A stretch of DNA of 64,000 nucleotides from Opacimonas sp002292215 (lineage in GTDB: Bacteria > Pseudomonadota > Gammaproteobacteria > Enterobacterales > Alteromonadaceae). This document shows, one piece after another, positions 36,588-45,743 of the stretch (position 1 is the stretch's first letter; each line of letters opens with the position of its first letter). Position numbers and translations under genes: made by a program. Below the pieces are notes generated by a model. The model had not been told where the DNA came from. It saw only the letters and a list, made by a program, of their open reading frames with translations, and searched no databases. The DNA is taken from the NCBI GenBank assembly GCA_943846745.1, contig OX044360.1:2728001-2792000 (forward strand), in the 5' to 3' direction.

Positions 36588-38300
36588 TTATAAACTCCCA
36601 ATAAATTCACTTAAATCAGCAATGTCGACTAGGCGTTTTTCACCTGTACGACGGTTTTTATATTCAACTTGCTGGTTATCTAAATTACGCTCACCAATAA
36701 CAATGCTATGTGGCATACCTATCAACTCCATATCAGCAAACATAACGCCAGGGCGTTCCTTACGGTCATCAAATAACACTTCAACACCTAATGCTAAGCA
36801 TTCGTCGTATAGTTTTTCTGCGACTTCTTTGATGCGGTGAGATTTATGCATGTTCATTGGAATGATCGCAATGCTAAATGGCGCGATGGCGTCAGGCCAT
36901 TTGATCCCATATTTATCATGGTTTTGTTCAATCGCTGCCGCCATAATCCGGGAAACTCCGATACCATAACAACCCATGGTTAAGGTTTGATGCTTACCGG
37001 TTTCAGTTAACACACCACAGTTCATGGCTTTAGAATACTTGTTGCCGAGTTGGAAAATGTGACCCACTTCGATGCCGCGTTTTATTTCTAATGTACCTTG
37101 ACCACAGGGTGATGGATCGCCAGCTTGGACATTGCGTAAATCGAACACATCATATTTAGAGACATCTCGTTCCCAGTTAGTACCGGTGTAGTGTACATCA
37201 TCGGTATTTGCACCACAGACAAAATCAGCCATTGCAGCTGCACTTCTATCTACAATGATAGGTAAGCTTAAACCAACTGGACCAATGGAACCAACACCAC
37301 AACCTACGGCTGCTTCGACTTGCTCTTCGGTCGCCATAGCAAATGGCATAGCAATTAATGGGTGCTTTTCTGCTTTTAGTTCATTAAGTTCATGATCACC
37401 ACGTAAAACCACGGCGACTAAACCTTGTGAGCCATCTTCCGCGACAGTACCTAATACAATTAAGGTTTTAACAGACGTGTTTTCAGGGACGTTTAAAAAC
37501 TCACTGACTTGAGTGATGGTTTTTGCATTAGGTGTATCAACTTTAGTTAATGCTTGGCTTCCTGTACCTTGTGATTCAGGTGCAATCGCTTCGGCCATTT
37601 CAACGTTGGCGGCATAGTCAGAACCATTTGAAAAGGCAATGTCATCTTCGCCAGAATCAGCTAAAACGTGAAACTCATGTGAGCCACTGCCACCAATGGA
37701 TCCGTTATCAGCAATCACCGGGCGGTATTCTAAACCAATGCGTTCAAACACGTTGCAATAGGCTTGGAACATTTTGTCATAGGTGCTTTGCAAACAATCT
37801 TGATCCAAGTGAAACGAATAGGCATCTTTCATTAAGAATTCACGGCCACGCATGATCCCAAAACGAGGGCGCACTTCATCTCGAAACTTAGTTTGAATTT
37901 GATATAAGTTAAGTGGCAGTTGTTTGTAGCTTGATACTTCATTACGCACTAGCGCAGTGACAACTTCTTCATGCGTTGGACCTAATACAAAATCACGATT
38001 GTGACGGTCTTTTATACGTAACAGTTCTGGACCATACTCTTCCCAACGACCCGATTCTTCCCATAAGTCGGCAGGTTGGACAACCGGCATTTGAATTTCG
38101 ATGGCACCGGCTTTATTCATTTCTTCGCGTACGATGTTGGCCACTTTATTGAGCACGCGTAAACCCGTTGGCAGGTAGTTATACATCCCTGCTGCGACTT
38201 TACGGATCATACCCGAACGGAGCATAAGTTGGTGTGAAGCGACTTCAGCTTCGGCTGGCGTTTCTTTTTGCGTCGATAATAAATATTGGCTGGTGCGCAT
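36588..38300 (-). CDS. proS: Prolyl-tRNA synthetase
   Basis: Class IIa synthetase charging tRNA-Pro. It has 570 residues of the bacterial type, starting MRTSQYLLSTQKETPAEAEV, with motif 2 (TKFRDEVRPRFGIMRGREFLMKD) at about 137, an inserted editing domain at about 225-385 and the anticodon-binding domain at the end. Its two cognate tRNA-Pro(TGG) genes are at 40.6 and 49.4 kb. Confidence 0.98.
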   Translation of the reverse strand: MRTSQYLLSTQKETPAEAEVASHQLMLRSGMIRKVAAGMYNYLPTGLRVLNKVANIVREEMNKAGAIEIQMPVVQPADLWEESGRWEEYGPELLRIKDRHNRDFVLGPTHEEVVTALVRNEVSSYKQLPLNLYQIQTKFRDEVRPRFGIMRGREFLMKDAYSFHLDQDCLQSTYDKMFQAYCNVFERIGLEYRPVIADNGSIGGSGSHEFHVLADSGEDDIAFSNGSDYAANVEMAEAIAPESQGTGSQALTKVDTPNAKTITQVSEFLNVPENTSVKTLIVLGTVAEDGSQGLVAVVLRGDHELNELKAEKHPLIAMPFAMATEEQVEAAVGCGVGSIGPVGLSLPIIVDRSAAAMADFVCGANTDDVHYTGTNWERDVSKYDVFDLRNVQAGDPSPCGQGTLEIKRGIEVGHIFQLGNKYSKAMNCGVLTETGKHQTLTMGCYGIGVSRIMAAAIEQNHDKYGIKWPDAIAPFSIAIIPMNMHKSHRIKEVAEKLYDECLALGVEVLFDDRKERPGVMFADMELIGMPHSIVIGERNLDNQQVEYKNRRTGEKRLVDIADLSEFIGSL

Positions 38301-38374
38301 AGCGGCTAATTCCTTAAAAATGTTGCGCGTATTCTACCATAAGATCTTCAGGACAGAAGCCCTAAGCAATGCAA

Positions 38375-39079
38375 TTATCGATTAATTGTCATGACCTTAG
38401 CTTGTCCATTACCCTCAACGATAAATCCGATCTCAAAATCGTATAAGCGTAACTGATAAATTTTATCAGGATGTAGTGCTTGATATTCTGGACGTTGATG
38501 GTATGCGGGACGAGGATCGAGGCTGATCACCTGTGTCATCAGGGCTAACATTTCCTCAGTTTGTGCAGGAAGGTCTGGAGAGAATGTCACTGAAAGTGTT
38601 GCTTGAGGTTGTTCCTTGGCATAGCCGCTGACAGCATTAGGGTGACTATCGGCATAAGGCACATACGGTTTGATATCGAGTACTGGTGTGCCAGATAGGC
38701 AATCCACACCGCTGATATGCAAGCGTGTTTGACCTGATACACGCTCTATTTTGACAAATTTCACCAGAGACAAACCAATGTTATTCGGTCGAAAACTACT
38801 GCGAGAAGCAAATACGCCCATTTTGTCATTGCCACCTAGACGAGGCGGTCGGATCAATGGACTATATGATTGTGTTTGCTCAATACTTTGATGAAACTGA
38901 AATACGATCCACAAATGGGAAAAGGCATCGATTCCGCGAAACCCATTAAGATCATCATATGGAGGTGTTAGAGTAATGTACCCTGGAATATCAGTCAGAC
39001 CTGCAGATTGACGCGGGATCCCAAATTTTTGTGAAAAAGGGGAGTGGAGTGAGCCAATCGGCGTTAACTCAACGCTCAT
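38375..39079 (-). CDS. trmO: tRNA (N6-threonylcarbamoyladenosine37-N6)-methyltransferase TrmO
   Basis: Methylates t6A37 in tRNA-Thr using S-adenosylmethionine. It has 234 residues of the TsaA/YaeB family: IGSLHSPFSQKFGIPRQSAG at the start, FRGIDAFSHLWIVFQFH, and FASRSSFRPNNIGLSLVKF with the VDCLSGTPVLDIKPYVPYAD motif. Its start overlaps the end of the DUF1415 gene by 11 bp, so translation is probably coupled. Confidence 0.93.
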   Translation of the reverse strand: MSVELTPIGSLHSPFSQKFGIPRQSAGLTDIPGYITLTPPYDDLNGFRGIDAFSHLWIVFQFHQSIEQTQSYSPLIRPPRLGGNDKMGVFASRSSFRPNNIGLSLVKFVKIERVSGQTRLHISGVDCLSGTPVLDIKPYVPYADSHPNAVSGYAKEQPQATLSVTFSPDLPAQTEEMLALMTQVISLDPRPAYHQRPEYQALHPDKIYQLRLYDFEIGFIVEGNGQAKVMTINR

Positions 39080-39626
39080 CTGGCAGCTGTGCGCGTGCTT
39101 GGGTTAAAATTTGTTCAAAAAACGCTTTGCCTAAGCGCTGTGCTCGCGCCACATTATCTTCAGGGATAGTGTGTGCATTGGGCATGTTATCAAGTACTTG
39201 GCTTAAGCTATCTTCACGTAATATATGATAAATAGGCAACGGCGAACGATTGGTATAATGACTCGGTGATGAAGCCGCTTCACCTTCAAATTGATAATCA
39301 GGATGAAAACTCGCGATTTGAAATACACCTTCAAACCCTGAATTTTCAAGAGATTGCTCCAATAACATCAAGCCATCTAAATAATCATAAAAATCTAAAT
39401 TAGCCCAATCCACAATGAATAGGGTCGTATCCACATTATTGTGAGTATTTAAGAAATGTAGCTGTTGCGTAAAATCTTGCTGAATATTCGCCCAATCCTG
39501 CGAGGCATTAACATGATACCGAATCGCACCTTGAGTAAAGGGCTTTTGTGCGAAAGGGCAAAAGTTTTGCCCAATCACCATTTCCGTTAACCAATGCTGG
39601 GTGGCTTTTATTATCGCATCAGACAT
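39069..39626 (-). CDS. DUF1415 family protein
   Basis: It has 185 residues with no signal peptide. Family-like features are the start WLTEMVIGQNFCPFAQKPF (a conserved Cys-Pro-Phe-Ala), FIVDWANLDFYDYLDGLMLLEQ and QIASFHPDYQFEG. It is a cytosolic protein of unknown function. It stands 3 bp after folD and overlaps trmO, making a folD-DUF1415-trmO transcript; a link to one-carbon or tRNA metabolism is only suggested by position. Confidence 0.85.
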   Translation of the reverse strand: MSDAIIKATQHWLTEMVIGQNFCPFAQKPFTQGAIRYHVNASQDWANIQQDFTQQLHFLNTHNNVDTTLFIVDWANLDFYDYLDGLMLLEQSLENSGFEGVFQIASFHPDYQFEGEAASSPSHYTNRSPLPIYHILREDSLSQVLDNMPNAHTIPEDNVARAQRLGKAFFEQILTQARAQLPDER

Positions 39627-39629
39627 AAT

Positions 39630-40484
39630 TTAAGAGTGCGCCTTAACATATGCTTCTAGTGTATTTTCAATGAGACTAGCAACAGTCATCGGACCTACAC
39701 CACCTGGAACCGGCGTGATCCAACCGGCTTTTTCGGCAGCTTTATCAAATTCAACATCACCCACTAACGAGCCGTCAGCTAAACGGTTAATACCCACATC
39801 GATGACAATTGCATTTTGCTTGATCCACTCACCAGGAATAAAGTTAGGTTTACCCACTGCAACCACTAACAAATCAGCACGTTCGACGTGGCTTTTTAAG
39901 TCTTGGGTAAATTTATGACAAGTTGTTACCGTACAACCGGCAAGTAATAGCTCCAAGCCCATTGGACGACCGACAATATTAGATGCGCCGACGATAACCG
40001 CGTCTAAGCCTTTGACATTACGCTTAGTGGATTCAATCATGGTCATTATACCTTTAGGGGTACAAGGACGAATAGCCGGGATACGCTGTGCTAACCGACC
40101 AATATTGTATGGATGAAAACCATCTACATCTTTATGTGGGTTTATGCGTTCTAAGATCAACTCAGAATTTAATCCAGCGGGTAAGGGTAATTGCACCAAA
40201 ATACCATCAATGGTGTCATCTACATTTAAGGTATCAATTAATTCAAGAAGTGCTTCTTGACCCGTTGTTGCAGGTAAATCGTAGCTTTTTGATACAAATC
40301 CTACTTCATCACAAGCTTTACGTTTATTATTTACATAGACCTGAGATGCAGGGTCGCTTCCAACTAAAACAACGGCTAAACCTGGTGCGCGCTTTTTGGC
40401 TGCGACTGCGCCAGTAACGTATTCAGCGACATCTTTACGGACATTTTTTGCGATGAGTTTGCCATCAATTAGGTGAGCTTGCAT
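39630..40484 (-). CDS. folD: Methylenetetrahydrofolate dehydrogenase/cyclohydrolase FolD
   Basis: Bifunctional NADP-dependent enzyme interconverting methylene-, methenyl- and formyl-tetrahydrofolate. It has 284 residues. The catalytic lysine is in YVNNKRKACDEVGF, followed by DGILVQLPLP, the PCTPKGIM segment, the NADP motif VIVGASNIVGRPMG and the late GGVGPMTVASLIENT. Divergent from the tRNA-Pro gene that follows 115 bp away. Confidence 0.98.
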   Translation of the reverse strand: MQAHLIDGKLIAKNVRKDVAEYVTGAVAAKKRAPGLAVVLVGSDPASQVYVNNKRKACDEVGFVSKSYDLPATTGQEALLELIDTLNVDDTIDGILVQLPLPAGLNSELILERINPHKDVDGFHPYNIGRLAQRIPAIRPCTPKGIMTMIESTKRNVKGLDAVIVGASNIVGRPMGLELLLAGCTVTTCHKFTQDLKSHVERADLLVVAVGKPNFIPGEWIKQNAIVIDVGINRLADGSLVGDVEFDKAAEKAGWITPVPGGVGPMTVASLIENTLEAYVKAHS

Positions 40485-40557
40485 GAAAAACCTTGAGTGA
40501 ATTGAGCATTTAGTAGGTATATTGTTTCACAAGTAGCATAAATTGCCAAAAAATAAA

Positions 40558-40586
40558 TTGACCTTAATGAGTCTAATCGGTAATAT
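40558..40586 (+). promoter_or_regulatory. Promoter of the tRNA-Pro/tRNA-Arg pair
   Basis: TTGACC at 40558 and TAATAT at 40581 are 17 bp apart and followed by a GCGCG discriminator, a typical growth-regulated stable-RNA promoter, 13 bp before tRNA-Pro. Confidence 0.75.
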
Positions 40587-40599
40587 GCGCGTCCTTAGT

Positions 40600-40676
40600 C
40601 GGTGAGTGGCGCAGCTTGGTAGCGCACTTGGTTTGGGTCCAAGGGGTCGTAGGTTCGAATCCTATCTCACCGACCA
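40600..40676 (+). tRNA. tRNA-Pro (TGG), copy 1
   Basis: 77 nt with encoded CCA and a full cloverleaf; anticodon TGG at 40634-40636 in the loop TTTGGGT, and T-loop GTTCGAATC. The acceptor begins with the C typical of bacterial tRNA-Pro (CGGTGAG / CTCACCG). Identical base for base to 49448-49524. Confidence 0.98.
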
Positions 40677-40697
40677 TTAATTCCCAGAGATTCCTAA

Positions 40698-40771
<74 letters not shown>

Positions 40772-41167
40772 CATTCTCTCCTTACGTCTTCTTTTCTTTG
40801 TGTCCATTAATTTAACAGTTTATTTCAAAAATATCGGATTTTTATTATTCTTTGAAAGCTTGTCTTTTTTGATTCAACTAATTAACTTACTGATTTTATT
40901 GTTTATAATGCCTGTGTATAAACTTAGATCCCTCATGTTATATTGATTTATTTGACCAATGAAGTATGTCCAAATATTTTACACATCCTGTTCTCTTTTC
41001 TAGCTATTCACTCAAATAAAGTATTAACCACTTGTTTAGTATGGACATTCTTCACCTGTCAATTTAATGGCGTGAAATATGCTTTATCCATATGAATGCC
41101 TTACGAATTGGGAATCAAGCAGTATCTCGAGGTGACTAATTATAGTATCTACACGAGGAACGCTCTT
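40772..41167. other. AT-rich gap without a gene
   Basis: About 400 bp between tRNA-Arg and the PEP-CTERM-like gene. Both strands are interrupted by stops; an ORF that begins in the tRNA-Arg is an artefact. It presumably holds the promoter of the following gene, but I see no convincing -35/-10 pair, no hairpin terminator and no repeat. Confidence 0.6.
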
Positions 41168-42499
41168 ATGAAACAATTTCATAAAACAGGGAATTTATTC
41201 AAATACTCTCTTACTTTTAGCGCACTTGCAACTTGCATAAGTGTTGCAACTGCAGCCCCCATCACTCTGGTCAATCAAGGCTTTGAAACGGGTGACTTAA
41301 CTGGTTGGTCTACCGTCGGCACTGTTGTTGCGGCAGGACAAACCAATGTAACCACTAATAATGGTACCAACTATTTAATATCTCCTAACGACACGACGAT
41401 GGCATTTTTGGATTCGTTAGGGGCGAGTATCAGTGATATAGAGTCTTTTTTTGGTCTGTCTAGCGGCACATTTGTTACCGCTGTGGGCCCTGTATTTTCT
41501 GAATCAGGTGTCGAAGGCGGTGGTGACGGTGGCGAGGGGGGGGACGGCGAACCTATGGCTATGGCAGCCATTGATGTTGAGGAAGAGATAGATGATATTC
41601 CTGAAATGGTCGATATTAACTTAACGAATGGTTCGGCAATTTCACAAAGCTTCATGGGCTTAGCGGGAGATACTGTCAGTATGTCTTGGAATTATGCAGC
41701 CCGCGATTATATTCCCTTCACTGACCCGGCTTTTTCAATTTTAATTGCACCCGATGGCACCGCTATGGTGGATGTGTTGGCAAGTACTACTGGGCCTGGT
41801 TTGGTGACGGGTTCTGATGGTATTTCTGGGGTTTTTACCTTTGCCGAACAATTAACCCAAACAGGCGAGTACACATTAGGCTTTGCCGTAACTAACTCTG
41901 GTGATCAGATTCTCAATGCTACTTTATTTATTGATGATGGAGCTGGGGAATGTAATCCATCTTGTAATGAACTTGGTTCTCCTGAAAATCCATTATTACC
42001 AGAGGAAGATGACACTCCTGGATCGTTTGATTTTTCATTTATAGTCACTGAACCTGCGACACCTATTTTTATCGATCCAATTATAGCGATTGGATATGAC
42101 TATATTGTGTCTAGTGGACCGAATATTGCTAGTGTAATATTGCCTAATATTGGTGATGGAGAATATGATATTTTTGGTTGGGATGGAGCTGACTTTACCA
42201 CTTTCCTAGGTGATGCATTTGCGGGTATTGCATTTGATTTTGGAAGCCTTGGTGTCGATCAATTTAGGGTCTTAGGTATCGAAACGGCGGCTATGCTAGA
42301 TCCGCTTGATAATACAGCGTTTGTTACTGGATTAACTTTTGTGTCTGCAGGTGCGATTGCGATGAGCCAAATTCCAGTGACGTTTGATACGGATAGTGTG
42401 GTAAATAATGTGTCTGCGCCAAACATCGTTTCGTTAGTCGGAATTGGTTTCTTAAGCTTGATGTATATTCGTCGTCGTCGGAACCTAGTGATGCACTAA
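41168..42499 (+). CDS. Secreted protein with PEP-CTERM-like sorting signal
   Basis: It has 443 residues from ATG 41168, which has GAGGAA before it and begins the signal peptide (FSALATCISVATAAP); an upstream in-frame ATG at 41096 lacks both. The body starts with LVNQGFETGDLTGWSTVG, as in many PEP-CTERM surface proteins, and has a G/E/D-rich insert at about 114-130. The tail NVSAPNIVSLVGIGFLSLMY followed by four arginines is motif, membrane span and basic end, a V-S-x-P variant of the exosortase recognition signal. Cargo for exosortase-linked export to the surface or matrix is inferred; no exosortase gene is in the window. Confidence 0.82.
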   Translation: MKQFHKTGNLFKYSLTFSALATCISVATAAPITLVNQGFETGDLTGWSTVGTVVAAGQTNVTTNNGTNYLISPNDTTMAFLDSLGASISDIESFFGLSSGTFVTAVGPVFSESGVEGGGDGGEGGDGEPMAMAAIDVEEEIDDIPEMVDINLTNGSAISQSFMGLAGDTVSMSWNYAARDYIPFTDPAFSILIAPDGTAMVDVLASTTGPGLVTGSDGISGVFTFAEQLTQTGEYTLGFAVTNSGDQILNATLFIDDGAGECNPSCNELGSPENPLLPEEDDTPGSFDFSFIVTEPATPIFIDPIIAIGYDYIVSSGPNIASVILPNIGDGEYDIFGWDGADFTTFLGDAFAGIAFDFGSLGVDQFRVLGIETAAMLDPLDNTAFVTGLTFVSAGAIAMSQIPVTFDTDSVVNNVSAPNIVSLVGIGFLSLMYIRRRRNLVMH

Positions 42500-42591
42500 G
42501 TTACAGCTAAGTTACAGTTAAATGCAGATATAAGAGATAAGTGCCATCAGTATGTCGAAGCCAAACATGAATAAAAAACCTTGAGGTAAGT

Positions 42592-43128
42592 ATGTTTATA
42601 CGTAGTCAGTTGCAATCACATTACAACGGGGTATTCATGTTAGCTTCATTGATGTTATTGGTATCGGTAAGCGCTGCTACTGCAGCGACCGAAGAGCCAT
42701 CAATATATGGTGCTTGGACGGTAAATTGTCAATCAGCAACTAGCAACACAGCGCCTGTTTGTGTTGCTACTCAACTGGTCACAAAAGGTAATGATGCGCA
42801 ACATGTCGTGATTGGTGTCACGGTTGGGTACGAAGCACAACATGCCTTACCACATATTATTTTTCGGGTTAGTCCAGGGGCTAATACTCATAAAGGAGCA
42901 GCGGTTAAAATCGACCAGCAAGCACACGTTAGTATTCCTATCTCCGATTGTGATCAACAAATCTGTGAAGTGCGCTCGTTTATTCCAAAGAGCCTACTTG
43001 AACAAATGCAGCAAGGTAGGTTGTTGCAATTTGCTTTTTTTATAAAAAACCAACAAATTACTTATCCTGTTTCGTTAGATGGCTTTGCCCAAACTTATAA
43101 AATATTGGCATCCAACCATACTGGATAG
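42592..43128 (+). CDS. Invasion-associated locus B (IalB) family secreted protein
   Basis: It has 178 residues with a signal peptide ending near SAATAA. The mature part fits the IalB family: IYGAWTVNCQ, CVATQLVTK, ISDCDQQICEVRSFIPKSLLEQM and FFIKNQQITYPVSLDGFAQT; four cysteines are likely to form disulfides in the periplasm. GAGGTAAG precedes the ATG. IalB is named from Bartonella but homologues are widespread in non-pathogens and their role is unclear. It ends 5 bp from the stop of the convergent phosphoketolase gene. Confidence 0.82.
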   Translation: MFIRSQLQSHYNGVFMLASLMLLVSVSAATAATEEPSIYGAWTVNCQSATSNTAPVCVATQLVTKGNDAQHVVIGVTVGYEAQHALPHIIFRVSPGANTHKGAAVKIDQQAHVSIPISDCDQQICEVRSFIPKSLLEQMQQGRLLQFAFFIKNQQITYPVSLDGFAQTYKILASNHTG

Positions 43129-43133
43129 CAATT

Positions 43134-45533
43134 TTAGCATTCGTACGGCCACACCCAATCATTTATTTCTGGGCTATCAATGCCATGTTCATGGGCGTAA
43201 TGCTGACATTCAATTTGTTTATCTTTGAATAATTGTTTGGCATGTGCGCCTGCTACTTTTAATTGGGGTACACGGTTTATGACATCAATCGCTAGACTAA
43301 ATCTGTCTATTCGGTTTTCAATAGCCAATTCCATCGGGGTATTGATGTTGCCTCGCTCAATATAACCTCGAACATGAAGGTTCTTATGGTTGGTTCTTCT
43401 ATAGGCTAACCGATGGATTAATAATGGATAACCGTGAAAATTAAAAATAATGGGTTTGTCTAGGGTAAATAAGCTATCAAAATCAATATCAGATAGACCA
43501 TGAGGATGCTCTGAATCAGGTGTCATTCGAAATAAATCGATGACATTGATAAAACGAACTTTTAATTCAGGAAAGTACTCTCTTAATAATGCGGTTGCAG
43601 CCAATGCTTCTTTGGTTGGGATATCTCCGCATCCAACCATAACTACATCAGGCTCAACACCCTTGTCGTTGCTTGCCCAGGACCAAATGCCTAGACCTTT
43701 AGTGCAATGGGTAACCGCGCTCTCCATATCAAGGTATTGCATGTGTGCTTGTTTGTCGCACACGATAACATTAATATCATTTTGACTACGCAAACAATGA
43801 TCCGCAGTGGAGAGCAGACAATTAACATCCGGTGGTAAGTAAATCCTGGTTACTTTGGGGTTTTTGTTAACCACCAAATTAAGAAAACCAGGATCTTGAT
43901 GAGTAAAACCATTATGATCTTGACGCCAAACCGTAGAGGTAATTAACAAGTTTATCGAGGCTATTGGTGCACGCCATGACAGCCCTTCTGCAATTGCTAA
44001 CCATTTAGCATGTTGATTAAACATTGAATCAATAACATGGACAAAGGCTTCGTAAGTAGCAAATAATCCGTGACGGCCGGTTAAAACATACCCTTCAAAC
44101 CAGCCTTCAAGCGTATGCTCTGATAACATTTCGAGTACTCGTCCATCACGACTAAGTTCACCACCGTTATCATCTTCTGGTAAATAATCACACAGCCATA
44201 ACTTTTTACTGACTTCATATATAGCATCGAGTTTATTGGATGAATTTTCATCTGGACCAAATACGCGAAAGTTATCTTTATTAATATGCATGATATCACG
44301 GAGCATTGCGCCAAGTGGTTGGGTATTCATGGCAAATGAAGTCGCGGGTTGTTTCATTATATAGGCATACTGCCTAAAATCAGGCATGCGTAAATTTCTT
44401 TTTAGCAGTCCTCCATTGGCATGCGGATTGGCACTCATACGACGAATCCCCTTGGGAGCTAATTGTTGTAACTCGGGCATTAGCCTACCTTGGTCATCGA
44501 ATAACTCATGGGGGTGATAACTATGTAACCATGCTTCTAAGACGCTTAATTTTTCAGGATTATTTTGGATATCTTTCAATGGGACTTGATGGGCACGCCA
44601 AGACCCTTCAAGCTTTTTACCAGCGAATTCTTGTGGGCAAGTCCAACCTTTTGGCGAGCGTAATATAATCATTGGCCACCTTGCTCGTTCAGCCTTACCA
44701 GACTGACGAGCAGTGTGCTGGATGGTGCGGATTTTTTGCACACACGCCTCCATTACCTCAGCCATTGTTGCATGCATTATTTCGGGATTATCCCCTTCTA
44801 CAAAATAGGGATGCCAGCCATACCCTACAAACAATGCCTCCAACTCACTATGTGGAATGCGCGACAATATTGTTGGATTATTTATCTTGTAACCATTGAG
44901 ATGCAATATAGGTAATACAGCTCCGTCACGAATTGGATTTAAAAACTTACTGGAATGCCAAGACGTAGCTAAAGGCCCTGTTTCAGCCTCACCATCGCCA
45001 ACTGCAACTGTCACAATTAGATCCGGATTGTCAAAGGCAGCACCAAATGCATGTGATACGCTATAGCCTAACTCTCCTCCTTCATGAATTGAACCGGGTA
45101 GTTCTGGCGTACAATGACTGCCTATTCCTCCTGGAAAAGAAAACTGTTTGAACAAGCGTTGCATGCCTTGTAGATCTTGAGCGACATCCGGATATATTTC
45201 CGTATAAGTGCCTTCTAGGTATACAGGGGCTATAACACCAGGAGCGCCATGCCCAGGACCGGCCAAAAATATTGCGTTCAAGTCATATTTATTGATCAGT
45301 CGATTCATATGTATATACATAAATGATAAGCCAGGGCTTGCTCCCCAATGCCCTAGTAGACGATTTTTAATATGGTGATCTGCAAGTGGCGTGTTTAATA
45401 AAGGATTATCTTGTAAATAAATCATCCCTGCTGCTAGATAATTACACGCGCGCCAATAAGCATTGAGTAACGTGAGTTCTTGCTCTGACATCTTGCCTGT
45501 AAGCGTGGTTGAATGTTCTGTATTTATTTGCAT
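43134..45533 (-). CDS. xfp: Phosphoketolase (xylulose-5-P/fructose-6-P)
   Basis: Thiamine-diphosphate enzyme that splits xylulose 5-phosphate or fructose 6-phosphate with phosphate to give acetyl phosphate. It has 799 residues, the full family length. Marks are NYLAAGMIYLQDNPLL at the start, GHWGASPGLSF, GPGHGAPGVIAPVYLEG, the ThDP site GDGEAETGPLATSWHSSKF and the late GHWGT-free C-terminal domain with KPIIFNFHGYP. AGGGAAA precedes the ATG. No acetate kinase gene is adjacent, so acetyl phosphate must be used by enzymes encoded elsewhere. Confidence 0.96.
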   Translation of the reverse strand: MQINTEHSTTLTGKMSEQELTLLNAYWRACNYLAAGMIYLQDNPLLNTPLADHHIKNRLLGHWGASPGLSFMYIHMNRLINKYDLNAIFLAGPGHGAPGVIAPVYLEGTYTEIYPDVAQDLQGMQRLFKQFSFPGGIGSHCTPELPGSIHEGGELGYSVSHAFGAAFDNPDLIVTVAVGDGEAETGPLATSWHSSKFLNPIRDGAVLPILHLNGYKINNPTILSRIPHSELEALFVGYGWHPYFVEGDNPEIMHATMAEVMEACVQKIRTIQHTARQSGKAERARWPMIILRSPKGWTCPQEFAGKKLEGSWRAHQVPLKDIQNNPEKLSVLEAWLHSYHPHELFDDQGRLMPELQQLAPKGIRRMSANPHANGGLLKRNLRMPDFRQYAYIMKQPATSFAMNTQPLGAMLRDIMHINKDNFRVFGPDENSSNKLDAIYEVSKKLWLCDYLPEDDNGGELSRDGRVLEMLSEHTLEGWFEGYVLTGRHGLFATYEAFVHVIDSMFNQHAKWLAIAEGLSWRAPIASINLLITSTVWRQDHNGFTHQDPGFLNLVVNKNPKVTRIYLPPDVNCLLSTADHCLRSQNDINVIVCDKQAHMQYLDMESAVTHCTKGLGIWSWASNDKGVEPDVVMVGCGDIPTKEALAATALLREYFPELKVRFINVIDLFRMTPDSEHPHGLSDIDFDSLFTLDKPIIFNFHGYPLLIHRLAYRRTNHKNLHVRGYIERGNINTPMELAIENRIDRFSLAIDVINRVPQLKVAGAHAKQLFKDKQIECQHYAHEHGIDSPEINDWVWPYEC

Positions 45534-45743
45534 GTAATTTCCCTGTCAAATAGCCCTCTAGCAGCTTCACTAATTATGACTGATAAATTAATGTATAGTT
45601 CGAGACACCCGTTTGTGCAACAAATACTGGTAAATGGATCGAGGATAAAGACAGTTTTACCTGTGCCTTAGTCTAGAAAAATTAGCGTAAACTTTCGATT
45701 GCTAATACACCTACTGTATTCATTTTAAATTAACGAGTGCAAT

